Positions 27,149-34,800 of a stretch of 64,000 bases of DNA are shown here, one piece after another. Source of the DNA: Streptomyces radicis. GTDB lineage: Bacteria; Actinomycetota; Actinomycetes; Streptomycetales; Streptomycetaceae. Position 1 is the stretch's first letter. Each line of letters opens with the position of its first letter. The notes under the pieces were generated by a model. It searched no databases. It saw nothing but the letters and a program-made list of their open reading frames with translations, and had not been told where the DNA came from. The position numbers and the translations under genes are program-made. Location: NCBI RefSeq assembly GCF_003626575.1, contig NZ_RBDY01000028.1:29109-93108 (forward strand), written 5' to 3'.

Positions 27149-27892
27149 GTGACAGATTTCGCGGTGGGGATACGGTACGTGGCGCGCGGGCAGCGGTGGG
27201 CCGTCGGGCATGGGCGGTGGCTGGCGCTGGGGCTGCTCCCCGCGCTGATCACCCTGGTCGTCTACGCGGCGGCGCTGGTCGCGCTGGCGCTGTACGCGGG
27301 GGACTTCGCCGCCTGGGCCACGCCGTTCGCGGACGACTGGTCCGACACCTGGCGGTCCGTGCTGCGCGTCACGTTCGCCGCGCTGCTGTTCGCGTTCGGG
27401 CTGCTGCTCGCGGTGCTGACGTTCACGGCGGTCACGCTCGTGGTGGGCGACCCGTTCTACGAGGCGCTCTCCGGGCAGGTCGAGACGAGCGAGGGCGGGG
27501 TGCCGGACGGCGAGGGGCTGTCGTTCTGGGCCTCGGTGCGCGGGAGCGTCCGGGTGCTGCTGTACGCGGTGTGCTTCGCGGTGCCCCTCTTCCTCTGCGG
27601 CTTCGTGCCCGGGCTCGGGCAGACGGTCGTGCCGGTGATCGGGTTCGCCGTCTCGGGCTTCTTCCTGACCGTGGAGCTGACCTCGGTCGCCATGGACCGG
27701 CGCGGCCTCTCGGTCAAGGAGCGGGTGCGGCTGCTGCGGGGCCGGATCGCGCTGGCGCTGGGCTTCGGCGTCCCGCTGGTGCTCCTCTTCCTGATCCCGC
27801 TGGCCGCCGTCTTCCTGATGCCGGGCGCGGTCGCGGGCGCGACGCTGCTGGCCCGCGACCTCACGGCCGGCCAGCCACCGCCTCAGGACTGA
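27149..27892 (+). CDS. EI24/CysZ-like membrane protein
   Basis: A 247-residue protein with four hydrophobic segments, starting FAVGIRYVARGQRW and containing VGDPFYEALSGQVE, the EI24-domain hallmark shared with the sulfate channel CysZ. The bacterial members outside sulfate operons have no proven substrate. GTG start 51 bases after dapD. Confidence 0.85.
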   Translation: MTDFAVGIRYVARGQRWAVGHGRWLALGLLPALITLVVYAAALVALALYAGDFAAWATPFADDWSDTWRSVLRVTFAALLFAFGLLLAVLTFTAVTLVVGDPFYEALSGQVETSEGGVPDGEGLSFWASVRGSVRVLLYAVCFAVPLFLCGFVPGLGQTVVPVIGFAVSGFFLTVELTSVAMDRRGLSVKERVRLLRGRIALALGFGVPLVLLFLIPLAAVFLMPGAVAGATLLARDLTAGQPPPQD

Positions 27893-27902
27893 ACTCCCCT
27901 TC

Positions 27903-27946
27903 CCGCCCCCCGCGTTGCCGTGCGTCTGGACGGCCTCGGGGGGCGG
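27903..27946 (+). terminator. Hairpin before the oxalate island
   Basis: A perfect 10-bp outer stem (27903-27912 with 27937-27946) encloses a second 5-bp stem GCCGT/ACGGC (27917-27921, 27930-27934). It begins 10 bases after the EI24 gene stop. Confidence 0.65.
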
Positions 27947-27967
27947 TGCTATACCGGGAGCATCTCC

Positions 27968-27981
27968 ATACTGTATGCAAT
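27968..27981 (+). promoter_or_regulatory. GntR-type operator ATACTGTATGCAAT (copy 1)
   Basis: The motif, with the 9-bp palindrome ATACnGTAT at its left, recurs at 31644-31657 and 39843-39856 and in degraded form at 39734-39747. Here it lies 18 bases before the first OxlT-like carrier. The FadR-type GntR protein at 38970-39668 is the likely reader. Confidence 0.7.
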
Positions 27982-27999
27982 CCCCGGGAGGTCGGCCCG

Positions 28000-29385
28000 A
28001 TGAAGGAATCTGATCAGGCGCGGGAGGTAGGGGAGGCGCGGGAGGTACGGGACTGCTACGGGCGGCGCCACCGGGTCGGCGAGACGGACCGTGAGCTGCT
28101 CGGCGGGCGGGGGCGGCGCTGGATGCTGTGGCTGCCGACGGCGGCGATGGCGGGCGCGGGGGTGCTCCAGTACGGCTACCCGCTGACGGCGCTGGCCCGG
28201 TCGGGCACCGGCGGGCTCGGGCGTGGCGCGGTGCTCGCGGTCCTGGCGCTGTGGACGGTGTGCCAGGCCGCGGCCGTTCCGCTGGCCGAACGGCTGTGCC
28301 GCGGCGGCGCGTTGACGACGCGGGGCCAGGTGGCCGCCGGGGGAGCGGCCTGCGCGCTCGCGCTCGCGCTGGCCGCGGTGGCGGTGGGCGGGGACGGCGG
28401 CGCCTCCCCCGGGGCGCTGCTCGCGGGGTACGCGCTGGTGGGCGGGGTCGGCGCGGGCCTGGTGTACGCGGCCTGCGTGGCCACGGCCGCGCGGTGGCAC
28501 CCCGACCGGGCGCCCGCGGCGGTGGCGCTGGTCACGGCGGGGTACGCGTGCGGCGCGGTCGTCCCGCTGCTGCTCGTGGCGGCGGCGGGCGCCGAACCCG
28601 CCTCGGTGGCCTGGCTGTTGGGGGCCGTCGCGGCGGGTGCGCTGGCGGCGGCGCTGGCGTGTGGCGCGCTGCTGCGCGAGCCGCCCGAGCACTGGTGGCC
28701 CGCCGATGTGGATCCGAGGCGCTGGACGCTGGACAAGCACCTCAACCGCAGCCTGCGCCGCAACCGTCCCGCGCTGTGGGAGACGTCCGCGCCGCCCGGC
28801 ACGCGCAGCGGAACGTGGCGGCGGCTGTACGCGGCGGTCGCGTTGGGCTCGGCGGTGCTGCTGCTCGATCTGGGCGCGCTGGCCACGGCGTTCGCCGAAG
28901 AGCCCACGCGGGCCGGGGCGTTGGCCTGCGCCGCGCTCGCCGCGGGCAGCGGCCTCGGCCGCCTCGCGGTCGGGCACCTGGCCGAACGCCTGGGCAGACG
29001 GCGGGTGTTGACCGCCGCGCTGGTGGCCGCCGCGGTGGTGCAGCCCGGGGTCCTCGCCGGGGGGCCCGTGGCCGTCGTGGTGTGCGCCGCGGTGGCGGGG
29101 TGCGCCACGGGCGGCTGCTATCCGGTGCTGGTGGGCCTGCTGCGCGGCTACTTCGGGGGCCGGGGCGACCAACGGGCGTTCGCCGCCCTCTACTCGGCCA
29201 AGGCCCTGGGTGGCGCGGGGGGTTGTGGCCTGGCCGCGCTCGATGCCGGGGCGTCGGCGGTCGCCCTCGCGCTCGCGCTGGCCGCGGCCCTCGCCGTGCA
29301 CACCGCGCGCCGTCCGCGCCCCGCGCTCGACCCGTTGCCCGGGCTCGGGCCCGCCGCCCCCCGCCCGGCGCCCGAACGCGCCTGA
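28000..29385 (+). CDS. OxlT-like MFS transporter, copy 1
   Basis: A 461-residue permease with about 12 hydrophobic segments. The cytosolic N terminus has REVRDCYGRRHRVGETDREL, closely matched by the carrier at 37318 (RVGETDRD), and the central loop has PPEHWWPADVDPR against PPKNWWPSHVDPL there. It is therefore a paralogue within the oxalate island and probably imports oxalate or a related dicarboxylate. GGGAGG precedes the ATG. Compared with copy 2 it is richer in Ala/Gly and more divergent in the helices. Confidence 0.8.
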   Translation: MKESDQAREVGEAREVRDCYGRRHRVGETDRELLGGRGRRWMLWLPTAAMAGAGVLQYGYPLTALARSGTGGLGRGAVLAVLALWTVCQAAAVPLAERLCRGGALTTRGQVAAGGAACALALALAAVAVGGDGGASPGALLAGYALVGGVGAGLVYAACVATAARWHPDRAPAAVALVTAGYACGAVVPLLLVAAAGAEPASVAWLLGAVAAGALAAALACGALLREPPEHWWPADVDPRRWTLDKHLNRSLRRNRPALWETSAPPGTRSGTWRRLYAAVALGSAVLLLDLGALATAFAEEPTRAGALACAALAAGSGLGRLAVGHLAERLGRRRVLTAALVAAAVVQPGVLAGGPVAVVVCAAVAGCATGGCYPVLVGLLRGYFGGRGDQRAFAALYSAKALGGAGGCGLAALDAGASAVALALALAAALAVHTARRPRPALDPLPGLGPAAPRPAPERA

Positions 29386-29407
29386 CGGGGAACGGCGTTC
29401 GGCCGCG

Positions 29408-30292
29408 TCAGCGGGGCAGCGCCTCGCGCAGCAGCCGCGCGGTCTGCGTCGGGGTCCTGCCGACCCTGACCCCCACGGCCTCGAGCGCCTCCTGCTTGGC
29501 GCCCGCCGTGCCCGACGAGCCGGAGACGATGGCGCCCGCGTGGCCCATCGTGCGGCCCTCGGGCGCGGTGAAGCCCGCGACATAGCCCACGACCGGCTTG
29601 GTCACCCGGTCGGCGATGAACGCGGCGGCGCGCTCCTCCGCGTCCCCGCCGATCTCGCCGATCAGCACGACGGCGTCCGTGCCCTGGTCCTCCTCGAACG
29701 CGCGCAGGGCGTCGATGTGCGTGGTCCCCACCACGGGGTCGCCGCCGATGCCGACGCACGTGGAGAAGCCCAGATCGCGCAGCTCGTACATCAACTGGTA
29801 GGTCAACGTGCCCGACTTGGAGACGAGACCGACGCGCCCCGCCGCGGTGATGTCGGCCGGGATGATGCCGACGTTGCTCAGGCCCGGGCTGATGATGCCG
29901 GGGCAGTTGGGCCCGATGATCCGGGTCTTGCCGCCCTGGTCGAGGCTGTGCGCCCACAGCGCGGCGGTGTCATGGACCGGGATGCCCTCGGTGATCACCA
30001 CCACGAGGGGCACGGCCGCGTCGATCGCGTCGGTGACCGCGGCCCGGGCGAACCTGGGCGGCACGAACACCGCGGTGGTGTCGGCGCCCGTGGCCGCGAC
30101 GCCCTCCGCGACGGTGTCGAAGACGGGCAGCGCGCGCCCGTCCACGTCCACGGTCCTGCCGCCCTTGCCCGGGGTCACCCCGCCGACGACGGCGGTGCCC
30201 GAGGCGAGCATGCGGCGGGTGTGCTTCATGCCCTCGGAGCCGGTCATGCCCTGGACGAGGACGCGGTTGTGCTGGGTGAGCCAGATGGCCAT
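29408..30292 (-). CDS. sucD: Succinyl-CoA synthetase-like alpha subunit
   Basis: A 294-residue CoA-binding subunit: VLVQGMTGSEGMKH for CoA binding, GGVTPGKGG, the IGPNCPGIISP segment and the phosphohistidine in GRTMGHAGAIVSGSSGTAG. Sits 13 bases after sucC on the minus strand. A housekeeping sucCD is expected elsewhere; this pair, divergent from oxc and with a GntR-type operator in front, may be dedicated to the island and could act on another acid such as malate. Substrate is not readable from the sequence. Confidence 0.88.
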   Translation of the reverse strand: MAIWLTQHNRVLVQGMTGSEGMKHTRRMLASGTAVVGGVTPGKGGRTVDVDGRALPVFDTVAEGVAATGADTTAVFVPPRFARAAVTDAIDAAVPLVVVITEGIPVHDTAALWAHSLDQGGKTRIIGPNCPGIISPGLSNVGIIPADITAAGRVGLVSKSGTLTYQLMYELRDLGFSTCVGIGGDPVVGTTHIDALRAFEEDQGTDAVVLIGEIGGDAEERAAAFIADRVTKPVVGYVAGFTAPEGRTMGHAGAIVSGSSGTAGAKQEALEAVGVRVGRTPTQTARLLREALPR

Positions 30293-30305
30293 GGTGGATT
30301 CCTCC

Positions 30306-31544
30306 TCAGATCCCGGCCAGGGCGGCGGCCTTGTCGGCCGCGCCGTCCATCGTGTCCACGGGGCGGATCAGCGGGTGCCCGGCCTCGGCGAGGATGCGTC
30401 GGCCGCGCTCGGCGCTGTTCCCGTCGAGGCGGACGACCAGCGGCTTGGTGACGTCATCGCCGCGCGAGGCGAGGAGCTCGAGGGCCTGGAGGATCCCGAC
30501 GGCGACGGCGTCGCACGCGGTGATGCCGCCGAAGACGTTGACGAACACCGAGCGGACGTCGGGGTCGCCGAGCACGATCTCCAGGCCGTCGGCCATGACC
30601 TGCGCGGAGGCGCCGCCGCCGATGTCGAGGAAGTTGGCGGGGCGTGCGCCGCCGTGGCGCTCGCCCGCCCGCGCGACGACGTCGAGCGTGGACATCACCA
30701 GGCCCGCGCCGTTGCCGATGACGCCCACCTCGCCGTCGAGCTTCACATAGTTGAGGCCCTTGGCCGCCGCGGCCTCCTCGAGCTGGGCCACGCGCTCGGC
30801 CCGGCTCGCCGCCGACCAGGCGCGGGGGAGGGAGGCCAGGGACGGATAGGGCGCCCCGGCCTGGGCCAGGGCACGGTGCCCCGGCCTGCGGAACGCGGCG
30901 TTGTCGTCCAGGGTGATCTTGCCGTCGAGGGCCACGACGTCGCCTTCGGCCGTGACGATCAGGGGGTTGACCTCGACGAGCAGCGCGTCCTCGGCGACGA
31001 AGACCTCCCACAGGGAGCGCAGCACCGCGGCGACCCGGTCGGCGACGGCGGCGGGGAAGCGCGCCGCAGCGACGATCTCCGCGGCCTTCTCCGCGGTGAC
31101 CCCCACGCCCGGGTCGACCGGCACCAGGGCGAGCGCGGAGGGGTCGTTCGCCGCGACCTCCTCGATCTCGACGCCGCCCTCCGTGGAGGCCATGGCGAGA
31201 AACGTGCGGTTGCCGCGGTCGAGCGAGAACGAGACGTAGAACTCGTCCGCGATCCGCGCCGGGGCGGCCAGCATGACCTTCCGCACCGTGTGTCCGTTGA
31301 TGTCCATGCCGAAGATCGCGCGGGACAGGGCCACCGCCTCGCCCGGGCCCTCGGCCATCCGCACCCCCCCGGCCTTGCCCCGTCCTCCCGTCTTCACCTG
31401 CGCCTTGACGACCACGGGGCCGCCAAGGCGGTCCGCGGCCGGGCCCGCGTCCTCGGGGGTGTCGACGACCTCGGCGGCGGGCACGGGCACGCCGTGCTCG
31501 GCGAAGAGATCTCTCGCTTGGTACTCGAACAGGTCCACGCGCAT
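30306..31544 (-). CDS. sucC: Succinyl-CoA synthetase-like beta subunit
   Basis: A 412-residue ATP-grasp subunit. It starts MRVDLFEYQARDLFAEHGVPVP, has KAQVKTGGRGKAGGVRMA at the nucleotide site, EVNPLIVTAEGDVVALDGKI for metal binding and FVNVFGGITACDAVA near the C terminus. The ATG at 31544 is chosen since the preceding open frame is non-homologous; ribosome binding is weak (GAGAGGACGGA). First gene of the sucCD pair, divergent from oxc. Confidence 0.9.
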   Translation of the reverse strand: MRVDLFEYQARDLFAEHGVPVPAAEVVDTPEDAGPAADRLGGPVVVKAQVKTGGRGKAGGVRMAEGPGEAVALSRAIFGMDINGHTVRKVMLAAPARIADEFYVSFSLDRGNRTFLAMASTEGGVEIEEVAANDPSALALVPVDPGVGVTAEKAAEIVAAARFPAAVADRVAAVLRSLWEVFVAEDALLVEVNPLIVTAEGDVVALDGKITLDDNAAFRRPGHRALAQAGAPYPSLASLPRAWSAASRAERVAQLEEAAAAKGLNYVKLDGEVGVIGNGAGLVMSTLDVVARAGERHGGARPANFLDIGGGASAQVMADGLEIVLGDPDVRSVFVNVFGGITACDAVAVGILQALELLASRGDDVTKPLVVRLDGNSAERGRRILAEAGHPLIRPVDTMDGAADKAAALAGI

Positions 31545-31627
31545 TCCGTCCTCTCGGGGGCTGGCAAGCCGAGGAGCAACGGCGAAAGTCCGTGCCGACC
31601 TCTGGACAGCGACCGCTGCGCGCAGCA

Positions 31628-31656
31628 ACTATATGGTTACTCCATACGGTATGCAA
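31628..31656 (-). promoter_or_regulatory. Probable sucCD promoter
   Basis: On the minus strand TTGCAT (31651-31656) and TATAGT (31628-31633) are separated by exactly 17 bases, a good sigma-70 type match. The -35 hexamer and part of the spacer fall inside the GntR-type operator. Confidence 0.65.
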
Positions 31657-31657
31657 T
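31644..31657 (+). promoter_or_regulatory. GntR-type operator ATACGGTATGCAAT (copy 2)
   Basis: Same motif as at 27968 with one change (C-G-G for C-T-G). It lies in the 160-base divergent gap between sucC and oxc and overlaps the -35 of the sucC promoter, so a single bound repressor could control both directions. Confidence 0.75.
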
Positions 31658-31704
31658 CTACGAGGCAGCCGTATGCCCCGTCGACCACGAGGAGTTGGCG
31701 TCAC

Positions 31705-33474
31705 ATGGCTACGGCCAACACCGCTTCCGAATCCCCCACAGCGACCCCCGCGACGACCCCCGCGACGACCGCGGCGGCGACGGCCCCCGAGGCCCCCGCC
31801 GAGACCATCTCCGGCGGGCACCTGGTCGCCAAGGCACTCAAGGCCGAGGGCGTGGACGTGATCTTCACGCTCTGCGGCGGCCACATCATCGACATCTACG
31901 ACGGCTGCGTGGACGAGGGCATCGCGGTCGTCGACGTGCGCCACGAGCAGGTCGCCGCGCACGCCGCCGACGGCTACGCCCGGGTCACGGGGCGGCCCGG
32001 CTGCGCGGTCGTCACCGCGGGCCCCGGCACCACCGACGCCGTCACGGGCGTCGCCAACGCCTACCGCGCCGAGAGCCCGATGCTGCTGATCGGCGGTCAG
32101 GGCGCGCTGAGCCAGCACAAGATGGGCTCACTCCAGGACCTGCCGCACGTCGACATGATGACGCCGATCACCAAGTTCGCCGCCACGGTGCCGCACACCG
32201 CGCGCGCCGCGGACATGGTCTCGATGGCGTTCCGCGAGTGCTACAACGGCGCCCCAGGGCCTTCGTTCCTCGAGATCCCGCGCGACATCCTCGACGGCCG
32301 CGTCCCGGTCACCTCGGCGACCGTTCCCCAGGCGGGCCGCTACCGGGCCTCGACGCGCAGCGTCGGCGACCCGGCCTCGGTCGAGCGGCTCGCCGACCTG
32401 ATCACGGCCGCCGAGAAGCCCTGCGTGCTGCTCGGTACCCAGGTGTGGACGTCCCGCGCGACCGAGGACGCGATCGCGTTCGCCCGCGGGCTCAACATCC
32501 CGGTCTTCATGAACGGCGCGGGCCGCGGCACCCTGCCGCCGGGCGACCCGCACCACTTCCACCTCTCGCGCCGCTACGCGTTCAACAACGCCGACCTCAT
32601 CCTCATCGTCGGCAGCCCCTTCGACTTCCGCATGGGGTACGGGCGCAGGCTGCCGAGGACGGCCAAGGTCGTCCAGATCGACCTCGACTACCGCACCGTC
32701 GGCAAGAACCGCGACATCGACCTGGGCCTGGTCGGCGACCCCGGCGCGATCCTGGCCGCCACCGCCCAGGCCGCGACCGGGCGCGCGGGCGGGACCGGCG
32801 CGACCGGCGTCGCCCGCAAGGCGTGGTTCGAGGAGCTGCGGGCACAGGAGGACGCGGCCTACCGGAAGCGGCTGCCCCGGCAGCTCTCCGACGCCGACCC
32901 CATCCACCCGCTCCGACTCGCCCACGAGATCAACGAGTTCCTCACCGAGGACTCGATCTACATCGGCGACGGCGGCGACATCGTGACGTTCTCGGGCGGC
33001 GTCGTCCAGCCCAAGTCCCCCGGCCACTGGATGGATCCGGGGCCGCTCGGCACGCTCGGCGTCGGCGTCCCGTTCGTCCTCGCGGCCAAGTACGCCAGGC
33101 CGGAGAAGGAGGTCGTCGCCCTCTTCGGCGACGGCGCGTTCAGCCTCACCGGCTGGGACTTCGAGACCCTGATCCGCTACAAGCTCCCGTTCGTCGGCGT
33201 CATCGGCAACAACTCCTCGATGAACCAGATCCGTTACGGCCAGGAGCAGAAGTACGGCAAGGAGCGCGGCCGGGTCGGCAACACGCTGGGCGACGTCCGC
33301 TACGACGAGTTCGCGCGGATGCTCGGCGGCCACGGCGAGGAGGTCCGCGACCCGGCCGACATCGGCCCGGCGCTGCGCCGCGCCCGCGAGTCGGGGCTGC
33401 CCTCGCTCATCAACGTGTGGGTCGACCCCGACGCCTACGCGCCAGGAACCATGAACCAGACGATGTACAAGTGA
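31705..33474 (+). CDS. oxc: ThDP enzyme, probable oxalyl-CoA decarboxylase
   Basis: A 589-residue three-domain ThDP enzyme. After a 30-residue Ala/Thr-rich extension the PYR domain starts GGHLVAKALKAEGVD; the catalytic Glu81 lies in VRHEQVAAHAADGYA; the PP domain has GDGAFSLTGWDFETLIRY and GNNSSMNQIRYG. The ETLIRYKLP segment resembles the oxalyl-CoA decarboxylase/2-hydroxyacyl-CoA lyase branch. Frc follows after 14 bases, the usual partner, which decides the call; a 2-hydroxyacyl-CoA lyase is the alternative. ATG preceded by GAGGAG. Confidence 0.75.
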   Translation: MATANTASESPTATPATTPATTAAATAPEAPAETISGGHLVAKALKAEGVDVIFTLCGGHIIDIYDGCVDEGIAVVDVRHEQVAAHAADGYARVTGRPGCAVVTAGPGTTDAVTGVANAYRAESPMLLIGGQGALSQHKMGSLQDLPHVDMMTPITKFAATVPHTARAADMVSMAFRECYNGAPGPSFLEIPRDILDGRVPVTSATVPQAGRYRASTRSVGDPASVERLADLITAAEKPCVLLGTQVWTSRATEDAIAFARGLNIPVFMNGAGRGTLPPGDPHHFHLSRRYAFNNADLILIVGSPFDFRMGYGRRLPRTAKVVQIDLDYRTVGKNRDIDLGLVGDPGAILAATAQAATGRAGGTGATGVARKAWFEELRAQEDAAYRKRLPRQLSDADPIHPLRLAHEINEFLTEDSIYIGDGGDIVTFSGGVVQPKSPGHWMDPGPLGTLGVGVPFVLAAKYARPEKEVVALFGDGAFSLTGWDFETLIRYKLPFVGVIGNNSSMNQIRYGQEQKYGKERGRVGNTLGDVRYDEFARMLGGHGEEVRDPADIGPALRRARESGLPSLINVWVDPDAYAPGTMNQTMYK

Positions 33475-33488
33475 GGAGGCGTTCCCCG

Positions 33489-34766
33489 ATGACCGACGCA
33501 CTCACGAAGGACACCGCGACCGACCCCACCGCCGACGCGCCCAAGGCGCTCGCCGGTGTGCGCGTCCTCGACATGACGCACGTCCAGTCGGGCCCCTCGG
33601 CGACCCAGCTGCTCGCCTGGCTCGGGGCCGACGTCATCAAGCTGGAGGCCCCGGGCCGCGGCGACATCACGCGCAGCCAGCTGCGCGACGTGCCCGACGT
33701 GGACAGCCTCTACTTCACGATGCTCAACTGCAACAAGCGCAGCATCACGCTCAACCTCAAGACCCCGCAGGGCAAGGGCCTGTTCCGGCGGCTGGTCTCC
33801 CGCGCCGACGTCCTCGTGGAGAACTTCGGCCCCGGCGTCGTCGACCGCCTCGGCTTCCCCTGGGAGACGCTGCGCGAGCTCAACCCCCGCCTGGTGTACG
33901 CCAGCGTCAAGGGCTTCGGGCCAGGGCGTTACGCCGACTTCAAGGCGTACGAGGTGATCGCCCAGGCCATGGGCGGCTCGATGGCCACCACCGGCTTCGA
34001 GGACGGCCCCCCGCTGGCCACGGGCGCCCAGATCGGCGACTCGGGCACCGGCGTCCACCTGGTCGCCGCCGTCCTGGCCGCGCTCTACCAGCGCACCACG
34101 ACCGGGCGAGGGCAGCGCGTGCGGGTCGCCATGCAGGAGGCCGTGCTCAACCTCTGCCGCGTCAAGCTCCGCGACCAGCAGCGCCTGGCGCGAGGGCCGC
34201 TGGGGGAGTACCCCAACGAGCAGTTCGGCGACGAGGTGCCACGCTCGGGGAACGCGTCGGGCGGCGGCCAGCCGGGCTGGGCCGTGCGCTGCGCCCCCGG
34301 CGGGCCCAACGACTACATCTATGTCATCGTCCAGCCGCAGGGCTGGAAGCCGCTGTCCACCCTGATCGGCAGGCCCGAGCTGGCCACCGACGAGGCGTGG
34401 GCCACCCCCGAGGCGCGTCTTTCCAAGCTGGACAAGATGTTCGCGCTGGTCGAGGAGTGGACCGAGCGGCACACCAAGTGGGAGGTCATGGACCTGCTCA
34501 ACGCCCACGACATCCCCTGTGGCCCCATCCTGTCCACCCGCGAGCTGATCGAGGACGCCACCCTGGCCGACCTCGGCGCCGTCGTCGAGGTGGACCACCC
34601 GCAGCGCGGCAGCTTCCGCACGGTCGGCTCGCCGCTGCGCCTTTCCGAGTCGCCCGTCGAGGTCAAGCGGCCCCCGCTGCTCGGCGAGCACAACGACGAG
34701 GTGTACGCCGAGCTGGGCTGCACCGCCGAACAGCTCGACGGACTGCGGTCCATCGGCGTCATCTGA
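33489..34766 (+). CDS. frc: Formyl-CoA:oxalate CoA-transferase
   Basis: Class III CoA-transferase that moves CoA from formyl-CoA to oxalate, giving oxalyl-CoA for the decarboxylase encoded just upstream. The 425-residue product shows VRVLDMTHVQSGPSATQLL at the N terminus, the catalytic Asp184 in AQIGDSGTGVH, and the glycine loop GGGQPGW near residue 258. The start ATG has GAGGAGGCG upstream. With oxc it forms the core oxalate-degrading pair. Confidence 0.85.
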   Translation: MTDALTKDTATDPTADAPKALAGVRVLDMTHVQSGPSATQLLAWLGADVIKLEAPGRGDITRSQLRDVPDVDSLYFTMLNCNKRSITLNLKTPQGKGLFRRLVSRADVLVENFGPGVVDRLGFPWETLRELNPRLVYASVKGFGPGRYADFKAYEVIAQAMGGSMATTGFEDGPPLATGAQIGDSGTGVHLVAAVLAALYQRTTTGRGQRVRVAMQEAVLNLCRVKLRDQQRLARGPLGEYPNEQFGDEVPRSGNASGGGQPGWAVRCAPGGPNDYIYVIVQPQGWKPLSTLIGRPELATDEAWATPEARLSKLDKMFALVEEWTERHTKWEVMDLLNAHDIPCGPILSTRELIEDATLADLGAVVEVDHPQRGSFRTVGSPLRLSESPVEVKRPPLLGEHNDEVYAELGCTAEQLDGLRSIGVI

Positions 34767-34800
34767 CCCATCGCGACCCATCGTGAGGAGTGACCAGTCC

